Positions 36,529 to 45,546 of a stretch of DNA of 64,000 bases are shown here, piece after piece (the first letter of the stretch is position 1; each line of letters starts with the position of its first letter). Both the position numbers and the translations under genes were made by a program. The notes below the pieces were generated by a model. It had not been told where the DNA came from, made no database searches, and worked only from the letters and a program-made list of their open reading frames with translations. Origin of the DNA: Bacillota bacterium (GTDB taxonomy: Bacteria > Bacillota > Bacilli > Paenibacillales > UBA4045); contig JAEZQY010000041.1 of assembly GCA_023441055.1 (NCBI GenBank), positions 62,001-126,000 of the forward strand, written 5' to 3'.

Positions 36529-37728
36529 CTAGAACGATTCAATCGTCTCCGGGCGGTAATCCATGCTTATTATATCACCCGCTGCGTACTTCCACTTCCC
36601 GTCCGTATCCTTCTTAAAGGTCATGATATGGCCGGTGACGGTATCCGGGAACTCCGGTCCACTCAGCTTCCTGGTCAGCATCCTATACTTCACCGTAGCT
36701 TCGCTGTCCGTGCCTGACAAGAATTCAATATCGCTGTACTTGAACTCCAGATCGAATACTGCCATCATGTGGTCGGCCGCTGCCAATGTCTGATCCAGAT
36801 CGGGATAGTCTGCCATATAGAGCAATCGCTCCGCCTCATTGTCCTCATTCTTGGCGTTGGCCAAACTCGCTTCCAACACCTCGCGGATCGCTTGTTGATC
36901 GGCCTCTGAAGTCGTTAACTCACCCTTAACAGCCAGATCGCCCCTCAGATACGCAATGAACAGAAGTTCCGAATAATAGAGCTTCCATTGTCCGCTCTGC
37001 TTCACGAGCAGATGCTGTGCAATCGACCGGTTATCTTCGAACTCTGGTCCCGCTAATTTAACAGTGGTCTGTGCAGCTTGAATGACGGCTTCATCTTCGG
37101 TCAGCGCGATCAGTTCGACATCCGAAATCTCAATTTGCAAATCATACAAGACAAGCGTCTGATTCAAGTTTGCTGCAGTCTGCTGATAGCCCGGCGAATC
37201 CGAGCTGACCGTAGATATCACGCCTTCGATATCCCCTTGGTTCGCATACTCGTAATGCAAGCCGAACACGAACTTCACTTGATCCGCAGTGTCCGCAATA
37301 TAGACCACACGCTCGCGTCCATGCCAGCTGACATCCTTATCCGAATGCTCGATCACGAATCGGAGCGGAATGAACGTATAGCCATTCTTCAGCACAGGCG
37401 CCACTGCCATCTCCAATTCCTCGCCATTGACCACGGCAGTCTTGCTGCCGATCTGCAAGGCAATGGACAGGCCCTCCCTCTCGCCAGTAACCGTCTTCGT
37501 ATCGGCATCCCAGCCAATCTCCAGCCCCAGCTTCTCGAAGATCGGGCGGAACGGCACCTGTGTCGATCCCTTCTCTATGAATGGCTCCACTTCAAATTCC
37601 ATCAACTCATTATCAAAATACACATACACCTTGTTCGCTTCTCCGCTCTCTTCCGCGGCTACAGCGCCTGCAAAGGCTAACAGCATAACTATAATCAGTC
37701 CGGATAGCACAATTACCTTCTTCAACAT
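36529..37728 (-). CDS. exported stalk-domain protein with two NTF2-like repeats
   Basis: 399 residues. The signal peptide ends near A25 (A-V-A-A-E). Residues 30-140 are a copper-amine-oxidase N-terminal-like (stalk) domain with the paired motifs V-P-F-R-P-I-F-E-K-L-G and I-P-L-R-F-V-I-E-H. Two NTF2-like modules follow (about 150-260 and 280-395), each ending in a strand such as S-G-Q-W-K-L-Y-Y or D-G-K-W-K-Y-A-A. It lies 23 bp downstream of the S41 protease gene, so it shares that promoter. A paralogue is encoded at 56680. I place it outside the membrane with a binding or scaffolding role; no enzymatic residues are seen. GGGAG supports the start at 37728. Confidence 0.85.
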   Translation of the reverse strand: MLKKVIVLSGLIIVMLLAFAGAVAAEESGEANKVYVYFDNELMEFEVEPFIEKGSTQVPFRPIFEKLGLEIGWDADTKTVTGEREGLSIALQIGSKTAVVNGEELEMAVAPVLKNGYTFIPLRFVIEHSDKDVSWHGRERVVYIADTADQVKFVFGLHYEYANQGDIEGVISTVSSDSPGYQQTAANLNQTLVLYDLQIEISDVELIALTEDEAVIQAAQTTVKLAGPEFEDNRSIAQHLLVKQSGQWKLYYSELLFIAYLRGDLAVKGELTTSEADQQAIREVLEASLANAKNEDNEAERLLYMADYPDLDQTLAAADHMMAVFDLEFKYSDIEFLSGTDSEATVKYRMLTRKLSGPEFPDTVTGHIMTFKKDTDGKWKYAAGDIISMDYRPETIESF

Positions 37729-37751
37729 GGTTAACTCTCCCACTCTCCTGT

Positions 37752-39200
37752 TTATTTCACCACAATATCTAACTCCGGCGCTGCGACCGAGCCATTCCAT
37801 GTGAGCGCAGGAAAGTCGTTCGCGAATCGGTCAACCGCAATATAGCTGACTCCGTCCTTCACAAGCAGCGACTGAAGCGGATATCGCACGGTCTGCTCCC
37901 CCTCGCCTAGAACGACCTCCCTGCGCTCGCCGTCCCATTGCAGCTGCGCCCCAAGCGCGCTCGCCAGGATGCGCATCGGCAGGAAGACTTGTTCGCCTTT
38001 GCGAATAATATCTATTTTGCCCCAGGTTGCTAAGTCGTTGACTATCAGATTCGATCGATTCAGCTTCAGATTCAGCTTGCCAAGCCCCAGCTCATGCAGC
38101 GCGCGCAAGAGCTGCTCATGCTCGCCTGACACCTCGATATCCGGCAGGATGCCTCTGTCATGCACTTCATGGCGATTAGGCGTGAGGTACTGCTGCACGG
38201 TAACCTTCAATAAGCTGCCGCTGGTAAGCAGCGGGTAGATCTGCTGAACGATCCCCTTCCCATAGGTCTGCTCCCCAATCACAACCCCGACCTGGTAATC
38301 CTGCAACGCGCCGGCGAGCAGCTCCGAAGCGCTGGCGCTCCACTCATTCACCAGAATAATCAGCGACAGATCGGTCAGAACTTCATCCTGCGCGATAACC
38401 GGAAGCTGCTCCTCCTTGCCGCTGCGATCCTGCGTATACGCCAATGGAACATCCCCCAGGAAGTGGCCCGCAATCTCCTGCGCAGTCTGGATCAGGCCGC
38501 CGCTGTTATCCCGCAGATCCAGAATCAGGCGGCTCAGCCCCTGCGCCTTCAGCTCAGCCAGCTTCTCGGCGAATAATGCCGACGCATCCTCGCTGAATGT
38601 ATACAGGCTGATGTAACCCGCTCCGTCTCCCAGCCATCGGGCATCCACAGTCGCGATCTGAATGTCGGTGTATGCCAGCTCGCGCTCGATCAATTCCCCA
38701 TCGCGAAGCACAATGACATGCACCGATTCCCCCAGTTCGCCAAGCTGCGCATCCATAAGCGCATAGTAAGAATCCATCGTAATCGGCTCGCCGTTCACCT
38801 CGACTAGCAAATCGCCTACTTGCAGTCCCAGCTTCTCTGCCGTGGACCCCTCTAGAATCGTATTTATGTAGAACTCCCCGTCTTCCTCATCCAGCACTAG
38901 CCCTGTTCCCTGATAAATATAATCAACCTGATTCATATAATCGTCGAAGCCATGCTGTGTGAAATGCTCCGTATACGGATCACCGAGACCCCAGATGATT
39001 CCCTCAATGGCATATTGAATTAATTCTTCCTCTGTGAAGCCGTGTAGATGGAACTTCAATAACAGGTCTATCGTTTCGTCCAACTCTGTATACTTGCCTG
39101 CTTCCTTCGCCGCTGCTCCTGATGGAACCACTGCTATGAGACAGCACAGGCATACCACTAGCACGCCAAGCCAGCGCCGCAATGTTCGCAAATTTGTCAC
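37752..39200 (-). CDS. S41 carboxyl-terminal processing protease with C-terminal stalk domain
   Basis: 482 residues. A signal or anchor helix (about 8-28) is followed by a helical region, a PDZ domain (about 100-185) and the S41 protease core. The core has catalytic serine in N-E-W-S-A-S-A-S-E-L-L (about 285) and lysine in G-E-Q-T-Y-G-K-G. The C-terminal 100 residues form a copper-amine-oxidase-like stalk domain (L-P-M-R-I-L-A-S-A-L-G), an unusual addition to CtpA-type proteases. I prefer the GTG start at 39200 (GGGGGA upstream), because the upstream ATG codons fall in or before the promoter. It is the first gene of an operon with the stalk-domain protein. It probably cleaves exported proteins at their C-terminus. 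Confidence 0.9.
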   Translation of the reverse strand: MTNLRTLRRWLGVLVVCLCCLIAVVPSGAAAKEAGKYTELDETIDLLLKFHLHGFTEEELIQYAIEGIIWGLGDPYTEHFTQHGFDDYMNQVDYIYQGTGLVLDEEDGEFYINTILEGSTAEKLGLQVGDLLVEVNGEPITMDSYYALMDAQLGELGESVHVIVLRDGELIERELAYTDIQIATVDARWLGDGAGYISLYTFSEDASALFAEKLAELKAQGLSRLILDLRDNSGGLIQTAQEIAGHFLGDVPLAYTQDRSGKEEQLPVIAQDEVLTDLSLIILVNEWSASASELLAGALQDYQVGVVIGEQTYGKGIVQQIYPLLTSGSLLKVTVQQYLTPNRHEVHDRGILPDIEVSGEHEQLLRALHELGLGKLNLKLNRSNLIVNDLATWGKIDIIRKGEQVFLPMRILASALGAQLQWDGERREVVLGEGEQTVRYPLQSLLVKDGVSYIAVDRFANDFPALTWNGSVAAPELDIVVK

Positions 39201-39239
39201 TTGAGTACATATCCCCCATTCGATGAAGTCAATAGTAGG

Positions 39240-39275
39240 AGTATATACCATCATCACTCTCGAATGTTGTCGATT
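39240..39275 (-). promoter_or_regulatory. envelope-type promoter, copy 3 (S41 protease operon)
   Basis: Minus-strand ATCGACAACATTCGAG, then 13 bp, then TATACT (39240-39245). Predicted transcription start near 39233, about 33 bases before the GTG start. It resembles the copy at 21439 over nearly 60 bp. Confidence 0.72.
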
Positions 39276-39327
39276 CATGTTGCTGCTATATTTAAATTTC
39301 AGATTAAATATAGTGCTTCCAACAAAG

Positions 39328-39361
39328 ACAAGGACCGATCCTTTCGAAGGAACGTCCTTGT
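39328..39361 (-). terminator. hairpin ending the exopolysaccharide operon
   Basis: ACAAGGAC pairs with GTCCTTGT, and TCCTT with AAGGA inside it. On the minus strand it lies 58 bp beyond the last gene of the operon (stop at 39419) and is followed by CTTTGTT, a modest T-run. Confidence 0.65.
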
Positions 39362-39418
39362 TCATATCGGGAGAGACATCTCTCCTTTTCGAATGTTACA
39401 TTTCGTATCATCAACTAG

Positions 39419-40897
39419 TCACTTATGCCCTGGTTCACCTGATACGAGCGAATAACCGCCCCCCCGGCCTTCATCCAGCTTTGCAGCAGCGGTTTCCTGT
39501 CTCGTCAGCATCACAAGATCAGCCAGCTGTCCAGACTGGCCGGCCAACGCATTGCTCGCCACTCCCTTCGACTGCTCACGCTCAAGTACAACTAGAATCG
39601 TCTGGACTATAATCTTCAAATCCAGGAGGAATGAATAGTTTTTAATATACATCAGATCATACCGCAGTTTATCGGACGAGCTGGTTGTATACTTCCCTTT
39701 CACCTGGGCAAGACCAGTCAAACCCGGCTTAACTGACATGCGATATATATAATGGGGGATTTGCTGCTGGAATTGATTGATGAAGTACTCCCGTTCAGGC
39801 CTCGGCCCAACCAAACTCATGTCGCCCTTGATGACATTGATCAGCTGCGGCAGCTCGTCCAGTCTAGTTGATCTGAGCAGCCCTCCGAGCTTCGTAATCC
39901 GATGATCGCGATCGGCAGCCAGTACAGGGCCTGTATTCACCTCGGCATTATCCACCATCGTGCGAAACTTGAGCACCATGAACGGGACGCCATTCAGCCC
40001 GAGCCGTTCCTGCTTGAACAGTGCACTTCCCTTCGATGTAAGTGGTATGAGCACAAGCAGCGCCAGCATAATCGGTGACAGCAGGAGAAGCAGGACGGAC
40101 GATAAGATCCAATCCAGCGAACGCTTGAGAATACGCTCATGTAGACTTAACTCCGAAGGAATGATGGAGTACACCAGAAGGTCGTCGATCAGCTGCATCT
40201 CTGATCCAACCAGGAACAATTCGTAAAACTCTGGAACGATCAATACCTCAAGCTTCCTATTGCCTGCCAGGCGGAGCACATCCGTCTTGATCTCGGGCGT
40301 CAAATCGTCGCTGAGCAACAGCAGATCGACCTCCCCGATCATTGCTTCCAGCTCTTCCTTGTTCCACTCCGTTGCTAACATAACACCGTGCACTTCAAAC
40401 CAGTGTCGCCTACGGAGCACCATTCGCTCGATGATCGACCTGGCGGTATCAGAGTGCTCCGCGATAATCATCGTCCGCTTCCTACCGGTGCCTAAGAACT
40501 GAACATACATGAGCAGGGATCGAAGCAGGAACATAGTGATCAGCTGCATACATAGCGCGCACAGTACCTCCAAACGCGACCAAGTAATAAAATGTACGAA
40601 ATAGTCAATCAGAACAATCTGCAAAGTAATCATCCCATGACAGACCGCCACATTGTACATGTTCTTGGCGAATGATCTCCTGCCGGATAAGTTGTACAGA
40701 TCAAACAACCAGAAGTTAATCAACACGAGCAAACCGAGCCACGGCATGCGCTGAATGAACGCATACAGCAGATCTACGGTGCTCTCAGCATGCGGGAACA
40801 CATATTTGAATACGAACAGACTGCTAATCATGATCGCTGCTACATCCACAACCGCCACGAACAGCTTCATCCCGCTGAGCCGGAATAACTTATCCAT
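39419..40897 (-). CDS. initiating phosphoglycosyltransferase (polyprenyl glycosylphosphotransferase)
   Basis: 492 residues. Five N-terminal membrane helices (to about 135), a soluble CoA-binding-like region and a C-terminal bacterial sugar transferase domain (from about 265). The domain has the family motifs K-R-S-L-D-W-I-L-S, K-F-R-T-M, T-R-L-D-E-L-P-Q-L-I-N-V and D-M-S-L-V-G-P-R-P-E. It moves a sugar phosphate from a UDP-sugar to undecaprenyl phosphate, the first step of repeat-unit assembly. It is the last gene of the exopolysaccharide operon. The final 50 residues are poorly conserved. The ribosome site AGGAGGT lies upstream of the ATG. Confidence 0.95.
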   Translation of the reverse strand: MDKLFRLSGMKLFVAVVDVAAIMISSLFVFKYVFPHAESTVDLLYAFIQRMPWLGLLVLINFWLFDLYNLSGRRSFAKNMYNVAVCHGMITLQIVLIDYFVHFITWSRLEVLCALCMQLITMFLLRSLLMYVQFLGTGRKRTMIIAEHSDTARSIIERMVLRRRHWFEVHGVMLATEWNKEELEAMIGEVDLLLLSDDLTPEIKTDVLRLAGNRKLEVLIVPEFYELFLVGSEMQLIDDLLVYSIIPSELSLHERILKRSLDWILSSVLLLLLSPIMLALLVLIPLTSKGSALFKQERLGLNGVPFMVLKFRTMVDNAEVNTGPVLAADRDHRITKLGGLLRSTRLDELPQLINVIKGDMSLVGPRPEREYFINQFQQQIPHYIYRMSVKPGLTGLAQVKGKYTTSSSDKLRYDLMYIKNYSFLLDLKIIVQTILVVLEREQSKGVASNALAGQSGQLADLVMLTRQETAAAKLDEGRGGGYSLVSGEPGHK

Positions 40898-40926
40898 CTT
40901 GCAACCTCCTACATTTACGAACGATT

Positions 40927-42057
40927 CTACCCTAATTCCGCATAGATGTTGTCGAGCTGTTGTGCGATGCGACGCACCTCATACTGTTCTGCGCTTGCCC
41001 TGCTGTTGTTACCCATCGCTTCTCTGAGCTCAGTATTCTCGTACAGCTCCGACAATGCTCGGGTCACCGCCTGGGCATCCCCAACTGGCACCACATATCC
41101 GTTCACACCGGGAGCCACAATCTCGCGGCTTCCGCGCACGTCGGTCACGATCATCGGCTTGCCGGCGGCCGATGCTTCCTGCAGCACCTTCGGCAATCCC
41201 TCGCGCTTCGACAGAAGTGTCAGCACATCGCATAGCTGCAGCAGCTCCGGCACATCCCGCCGAAATCCGAGAAATCGGATCTCCTCGGTCAACCCTAATG
41301 TGCGCACAAGTTCCTTCAGCCTGCTCTCCAATATGCCCGTGCCTGCCAGCAGACAAACAATCGGCACGCCCATACGCTTAAGCTCCAACACGCTGTATAT
41401 GAGCTGCTTATGGTTCTTGTTCCCATTCAACTCCGCTAGACAGAGCACTGTGAAGTGATGCTCCGTAATACTAAGCTCGGACTGAAGCCGCTTCCTCCGC
41501 TCAGCGCCAAGCCCCTGATAGCGACTAACGTCAACACCGACACCCGGGATATACACCACCTTCTTGCGAACAGGAAAATACTTCGCACGCTCATAATCCT
41601 CGCGGTTAATCGTGATCAGCACATCAGTGAAGCGGGCCATCATCCATTCCACCGGATAATACAGCAGCCAGTTCCGCAGCGGCGCCCCCTTGTAGAAGTG
41701 AAATCCGTGCGCCGTGTACACGACCCGCCTACGGCCGGTTAACGCAGCGGATATGCGGGTGATTACACTGGCGTTCGGTGTATGGACATGCACCAAATCG
41801 TATTGCTCCTGATCGAACCATCGCATTAGACTCCGCAGCGCGATATAATTGCCGGGATGCAGCGGATGGCGGCTGAAGGCAATATCGCGGCAGACGATCG
41901 ACTGCCCCTCCACATCGATCTTGCAATGATCCGGCTTGCCATACGCGTGCACAATATGGCCATCTAGCTGCAGATCGGTCATGAAGCGAATGTGGAAGTT
42001 GGCCAGATGAGAGAATACTGTTGCCACGTAGGCGATCTTCTTCGCTGACGCTACCAT
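40927..42057 (-). CDS. GT4-family glycosyltransferase
   Basis: 376 residues of GT-B fold. The N-terminal Rossmann half has V-A-T-V-F-S-H-L-A-N-F-H and Y-T-A-H-G-F-H-F-Y-K-G. The C-terminal half has the GT4 donor-binding signature S-K-R-E-G-L-P-K-V-L-Q-E-A-S-A-A-G-K-P. It resembles the EpsD-type capsule transferases with the G-F-H-F motif. Its ATG follows the stop of the next upstream transferase by one base, so the two are probably coupled. The sugar it transfers is unknown. Confidence 0.93.
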   Translation of the reverse strand: MVASAKKIAYVATVFSHLANFHIRFMTDLQLDGHIVHAYGKPDHCKIDVEGQSIVCRDIAFSRHPLHPGNYIALRSLMRWFDQEQYDLVHVHTPNASVITRISAALTGRRRVVYTAHGFHFYKGAPLRNWLLYYPVEWMMARFTDVLITINREDYERAKYFPVRKKVVYIPGVGVDVSRYQGLGAERRKRLQSELSITEHHFTVLCLAELNGNKNHKQLIYSVLELKRMGVPIVCLLAGTGILESRLKELVRTLGLTEEIRFLGFRRDVPELLQLCDVLTLLSKREGLPKVLQEASAAGKPMIVTDVRGSREIVAPGVNGYVVPVGDAQAVTRALSELYENTELREAMGNNSRASAEQYEVRRIAQQLDNIYAELG

Positions 42058-43188
42058 TTACCCCGCCTCCATGAAGCGCGCATAGATCGATTCCCAGCGC
42101 TCTATAATGACGTTCATATCGAACATCTGACGGATGTATGCGCGTCCGCACTCACCCATCGCCGCTCTTCCTGCTGCAGGCAGAGCCATCATTGCTGTCA
42201 TCGCCTCGGCCAACCGTAGCGAGTCGGCCGGCGGAACTATTAGCCCGGAACGGCCGCTCTGTACAATCTCGCGATTGCCGCCGGCATCGGTGGCGACAAT
42301 CGGCAATCCGCATGCGGACGCCTCGAGCAGCACCATCGGCATGCCCTCCCACCTGGAGGACATAACATAGGCGTCTGAAGCCCGCATTAGACGAATCACA
42401 TCATCGCGAATGCCGAGCTGCTTCACCTTATCCTGCAAGCTGTGCGATTGAATCCACTGCATGACCTCCTGCTCGAGCTCGCCCTCGCCGACGATGAGCA
42501 GCACACAATCCTCGCGCGTCTGCGCAGCTGTCTTGAACGCGCTCAGCAAATTGGGATAATCCTTGGCTTCCGTCAAGCGGCCGACCGCAAGCCAGATGAA
42601 GGCATCCTTCATGCCAAGCTCAGCGCGAACAGCCGCCCTATCCTCAGCTGCGCTGTCTCTTGCCGCTTCGAACACACTTGAATCAATCCCATTCGGAATG
42701 AACACAATCTTCCTTCTCGGCACCGCCTTAATCTGTATAAAGCGTTCAACCGCATCATGACTGACGTTCGTCGTCAGCTCGCACAGCGGATCGGTCAGCC
42801 GATACAGCAGCATTCTCAGCATACCTCCTTCGTTGCTGTTATGTGCCGTAGTAATTAACACTGGCATACTGGCGCGAGTGAACAGCCTAGTCGCCCTAGC
42901 CAGCAGATTGGCGTGAACGAGGTGGCTGTGCACAATATGCGGCTTGATCCGGTTCAGAATACGTCTGAGCTTCATAATCGCGCGCGGATCAGGAATGCCT
43001 CTGCGCATGTCAAGATGCTCGAAGCCGATGCCCTGGCGGACGAGCTCCTCATACGGTGCGGTTGGCTCGGTCATAGATATGATATGAATGCTCCAGCCCT
43101 TCGCGAGGAAGCCGCGGGCCAGTTGAACGACCTGCTGCTCGGCTCCAGCGCGGTTAAACGATGTGAGCAGGAAGACGATAGTATTCAC
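42058..43188 (-). CDS. GT4-family glycosyltransferase
   Basis: 376 residues of GT-B fold with the N-terminal A-G-A-E-Q-Q-V loop that binds acceptor or donor and the C-terminal S-R-W-E-G-M-P-M-V-L-L-E-A-S-A-C-G-L-P signature. It overlaps the 3' end of the polymerase gene by 35 bp and abuts the next transferase, indicating one transcript. It should add one residue of the repeat unit on the cytoplasmic face. Donor and linkage unknown. Confidence 0.93.
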   Translation of the reverse strand: MNTIVFLLTSFNRAGAEQQVVQLARGFLAKGWSIHIISMTEPTAPYEELVRQGIGFEHLDMRRGIPDPRAIMKLRRILNRIKPHIVHSHLVHANLLARATRLFTRASMPVLITTAHNSNEGGMLRMLLYRLTDPLCELTTNVSHDAVERFIQIKAVPRRKIVFIPNGIDSSVFEAARDSAAEDRAAVRAELGMKDAFIWLAVGRLTEAKDYPNLLSAFKTAAQTREDCVLLIVGEGELEQEVMQWIQSHSLQDKVKQLGIRDDVIRLMRASDAYVMSSRWEGMPMVLLEASACGLPIVATDAGGNREIVQSGRSGLIVPPADSLRLAEAMTAMMALPAAGRAAMGECGRAYIRQMFDMNVIIERWESIYARFMEAG

Positions 43189-44434
43189 CAGAGGTTGCTC
43201 CCTCCTTCTTATTCTTCACATTTATGGCCAATGCCGTAAATGCAACCAGCACATATTCATAATTAGATCCTAGATTCCCACTTATCAGTGCATACCCGAG
43301 CGTCTGAACAAGCATAACCAGCAGCATTGGATGCTGCCTCGCCGCATAACAGGATGCTGCAAAGGCAAGTGACCATAACGTTATGCCAATAAGACCCAGT
43401 TCAGCAGCGATTTCCAGCACGATATTATGTGGAAACGTCTGTGTTGCCGGCGGCGTTATGCCGCCTAGACCACTGCCGAGTACCGGGTGCTCGGTGAACT
43501 TCTCGATGGCGCCGGCCTGCAGCGACAGTCGGCCCACGTAGTTGGCATCAGACTTCAACTGCGAGCTGTCAGCCAACACATTGAATCGGCTCCCCTCCAC
43601 TAGCTGGATCAGAGGTCCATAGTAGAGAACCGATAACGCAGCTGCAATCAACGACAGACCGATCATAGCCCGCCTCCAGCCCCGTCCCATCATTGGCATG
43701 CCGTTCCTGCGCCGCCTCAGCATGACAATGCCGACAACAAGCAGATTCGCGAGCAGCAGCGCGATGATCGGGCCGCGCGACTGCGTCGCCAGCGCCGATA
43801 CGAGTGACAGTCCGATTGCAGCCAAGCGCAGGGGCAACGGTATGCCCTTCGCCCATAGCGCTATGGTGACGACTAACAATGACATCCGCGAATCATAGAT
43901 TGGATTGCTGCCTGGCATCGTAAGCCGTCCTGGGTATTCCAGCGTGTGCACACCGAAGGCCAGATGGAAAGCGGCATACAGCATGCCCATTAACAGCACA
44001 CTGTTCCAGGAGAATACGCCGTACCTGCGGTAAACCAAGTAAATATAGATACCGGGAATAATACCGCGAATAATCAGAATAGCTGTCTTGGTCAATCCGA
44101 CAGTATCATGAGCTGCCCACATCACGGAGACGATACCGTACAGCAGGAACACAAACCAAAGCCATACCCCTGGATCGCGAATAATCCCCCAAGCTCGCGC
44201 TGGCCTCGTCAGCATCGCTGCTACCACCGGCAACAGCGGCAGCAGCCATAGCAGATGAAGCGGACTGCCTGGCAGTACCTGCTTATAGGTGTACCCGATA
44301 AATCCGAAGAACAGGCTGAATCCAAGCAGAAGACCGGCATCCAGCTTTAGATCCAGTTGCATGATGCACAGCAGCAAGAAGACCCCTATACTGGCTCCGA
44401 GCAGTAGCAGGAGGATCATAGGCGTACTCAGCAT
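43154..44434 (-). CDS. O-antigen ligase / Wzy-type polymerase
   Basis: 426 residues with about eleven membrane helices. The central Wzy_C segment and the periplasmic-type loop with H-P-V-L-G-S-G-L-G-G-I and F-P-H-N-I-V-L-E are characteristic of O-antigen polymerases and ligases. It should join flipped repeat units on the outer face of the membrane. It overlaps the preceding transferase gene by 7 bp and the following one by 35 bp. Polymerase is favoured over ligase because the operon also has a flippase and a Wzz-like protein. Confidence 0.92.
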   Translation of the reverse strand: MLSTPMILLLLLGASIGVFLLLCIMQLDLKLDAGLLLGFSLFFGFIGYTYKQVLPGSPLHLLWLLPLLPVVAAMLTRPARAWGIIRDPGVWLWFVFLLYGIVSVMWAAHDTVGLTKTAILIIRGIIPGIYIYLVYRRYGVFSWNSVLLMGMLYAAFHLAFGVHTLEYPGRLTMPGSNPIYDSRMSLLVVTIALWAKGIPLPLRLAAIGLSLVSALATQSRGPIIALLLANLLVVGIVMLRRRRNGMPMMGRGWRRAMIGLSLIAAALSVLYYGPLIQLVEGSRFNVLADSSQLKSDANYVGRLSLQAGAIEKFTEHPVLGSGLGGITPPATQTFPHNIVLEIAAELGLIGITLWSLAFAASCYAARQHPMLLVMLVQTLGYALISGNLGSNYEYVLVAFTALAINVKNKKEGATSGEYYRLPAHIV

Positions 44435-45507
44435 GGCTTCTTCGCAACCTCTGCCATGAAGGTAATCCTGTGCGCTTCCTTCACCTGTGTATCCAGATGA
44501 CCGATAAGCTCTCGCCCAATCCGCTTACCGCTCCAGCTTTCCGCGAACGTGGTTATTCGTTCTAGATGCGGGACAATATTATCTGCGACGTTAGGTAGCT
44601 CTAGGATGAATGGCGGTATCTGCGCGAAGTCTGTCTCCTTATACCCCATAATGACTGGGATCCCGTAAGCCAAGTATTCGCGTACCTTCAGCGGGGAGGC
44701 TTCCTCCATCCGCTTGCGGTGGAGGGCGAGCGTACCGATCGCAATATCGGCTCTGCGCATCAGCGGTTCATACTCCGATCTCGTTAACTTGCCATGAAAG
44801 CTCATGTTTCCTGGAACCGGTCCGCTCAGCTCCTTCGCTTCGATACCGATCACATCGAATATCCATGACTCGCGCAGCTTGGCCAACTGAACTAGCTTGT
44901 CTACTCCTTGCCAGCTCTGGCCTGAGGAGCCAATGAATACGAACCGAATTGTGCGATTGTTCGGCGGGGAAGACGGCTGCACGCCAGCCAGCTCGAAGCC
45001 GTTGCCGATCACGATATAGTTATTCACATATTTGCGGAACTGCTCCAGCTCGGACAGCTCGCGACTGACATAGATACAGCCCCCTCCCATGCGAAGCAGC
45101 CTCGCTCGGGTCAGACGGTGATACCAATATCTGAGGCCGCCGGAGAGCTGCATCTCGGTCAAATCATTCGTGTTAATCTCCAGCACCGACGGCACTTTGC
45201 GCAGCAGCCGACGAAGCGCCGGATAATACAGATCGAAGCGGTGATAGATCACATCCGGCCCCCAGCGTTCCAGCCGTCGGCATAAGACGCGCATCTGGTT
45301 GAACCGGCTGCTCCAGTCGTCATATCGCTGTACGAATACTTCCGCCTGACCGCTATGGAAGCCCCAATTCTCACAACCATTGTTCGTATACACGAATATC
45401 GCCGCATCATGTCCGAGTCGCCGCCACTCACCAAGCTGCGAGACGACCTTCTTGAACACCCCGCTCACAGGTCCTTCGTTCCAATGGATCAAATACGCGA
45501 TTCTCAA
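44428..45507 (-). CDS. glycosyltransferase, GT4-like
   Basis: 359 residues, GT-B-like. An N-terminal Rossmann start (M-R-I-A-Y-L-I-H-W-N-E-G-P-V-S-G-V-F-K-K) is followed by W-G-P-D-V-I-Y-H-R-F-D, and the C-terminal half has E-A-S-P-L-K-V-R-E-Y-L-A-Y-G-I-P-V. That is the GT4 donor site with S-P-L-K in place of the usual motif. It is the most diverged of the three transferases. It overlaps the polymerase gene by 7 bp and starts 39 bp after the deacetylase-like gene. Confidence 0.88.
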   Translation of the reverse strand: MRIAYLIHWNEGPVSGVFKKVVSQLGEWRRLGHDAAIFVYTNNGCENWGFHSGQAEVFVQRYDDWSSRFNQMRVLCRRLERWGPDVIYHRFDLYYPALRRLLRKVPSVLEINTNDLTEMQLSGGLRYWYHRLTRARLLRMGGGCIYVSRELSELEQFRKYVNNYIVIGNGFELAGVQPSSPPNNRTIRFVFIGSSGQSWQGVDKLVQLAKLRESWIFDVIGIEAKELSGPVPGNMSFHGKLTRSEYEPLMRRADIAIGTLALHRKRMEEASPLKVREYLAYGIPVIMGYKETDFAQIPPFILELPNVADNIVPHLERITTFAESWSGKRIGRELIGHLDTQVKEAHRITFMAEVAKKPC

Positions 45508-45546
45508 CCGTCAATCCCTCCAGATCTTATATGAGTCGGTTGATGC

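Noticed and set aside
37078..37680. 200-residue plus-strand open frame
   Set aside because: Antisense to the stalk-domain protein, without a ribosome site or recognisable domain.
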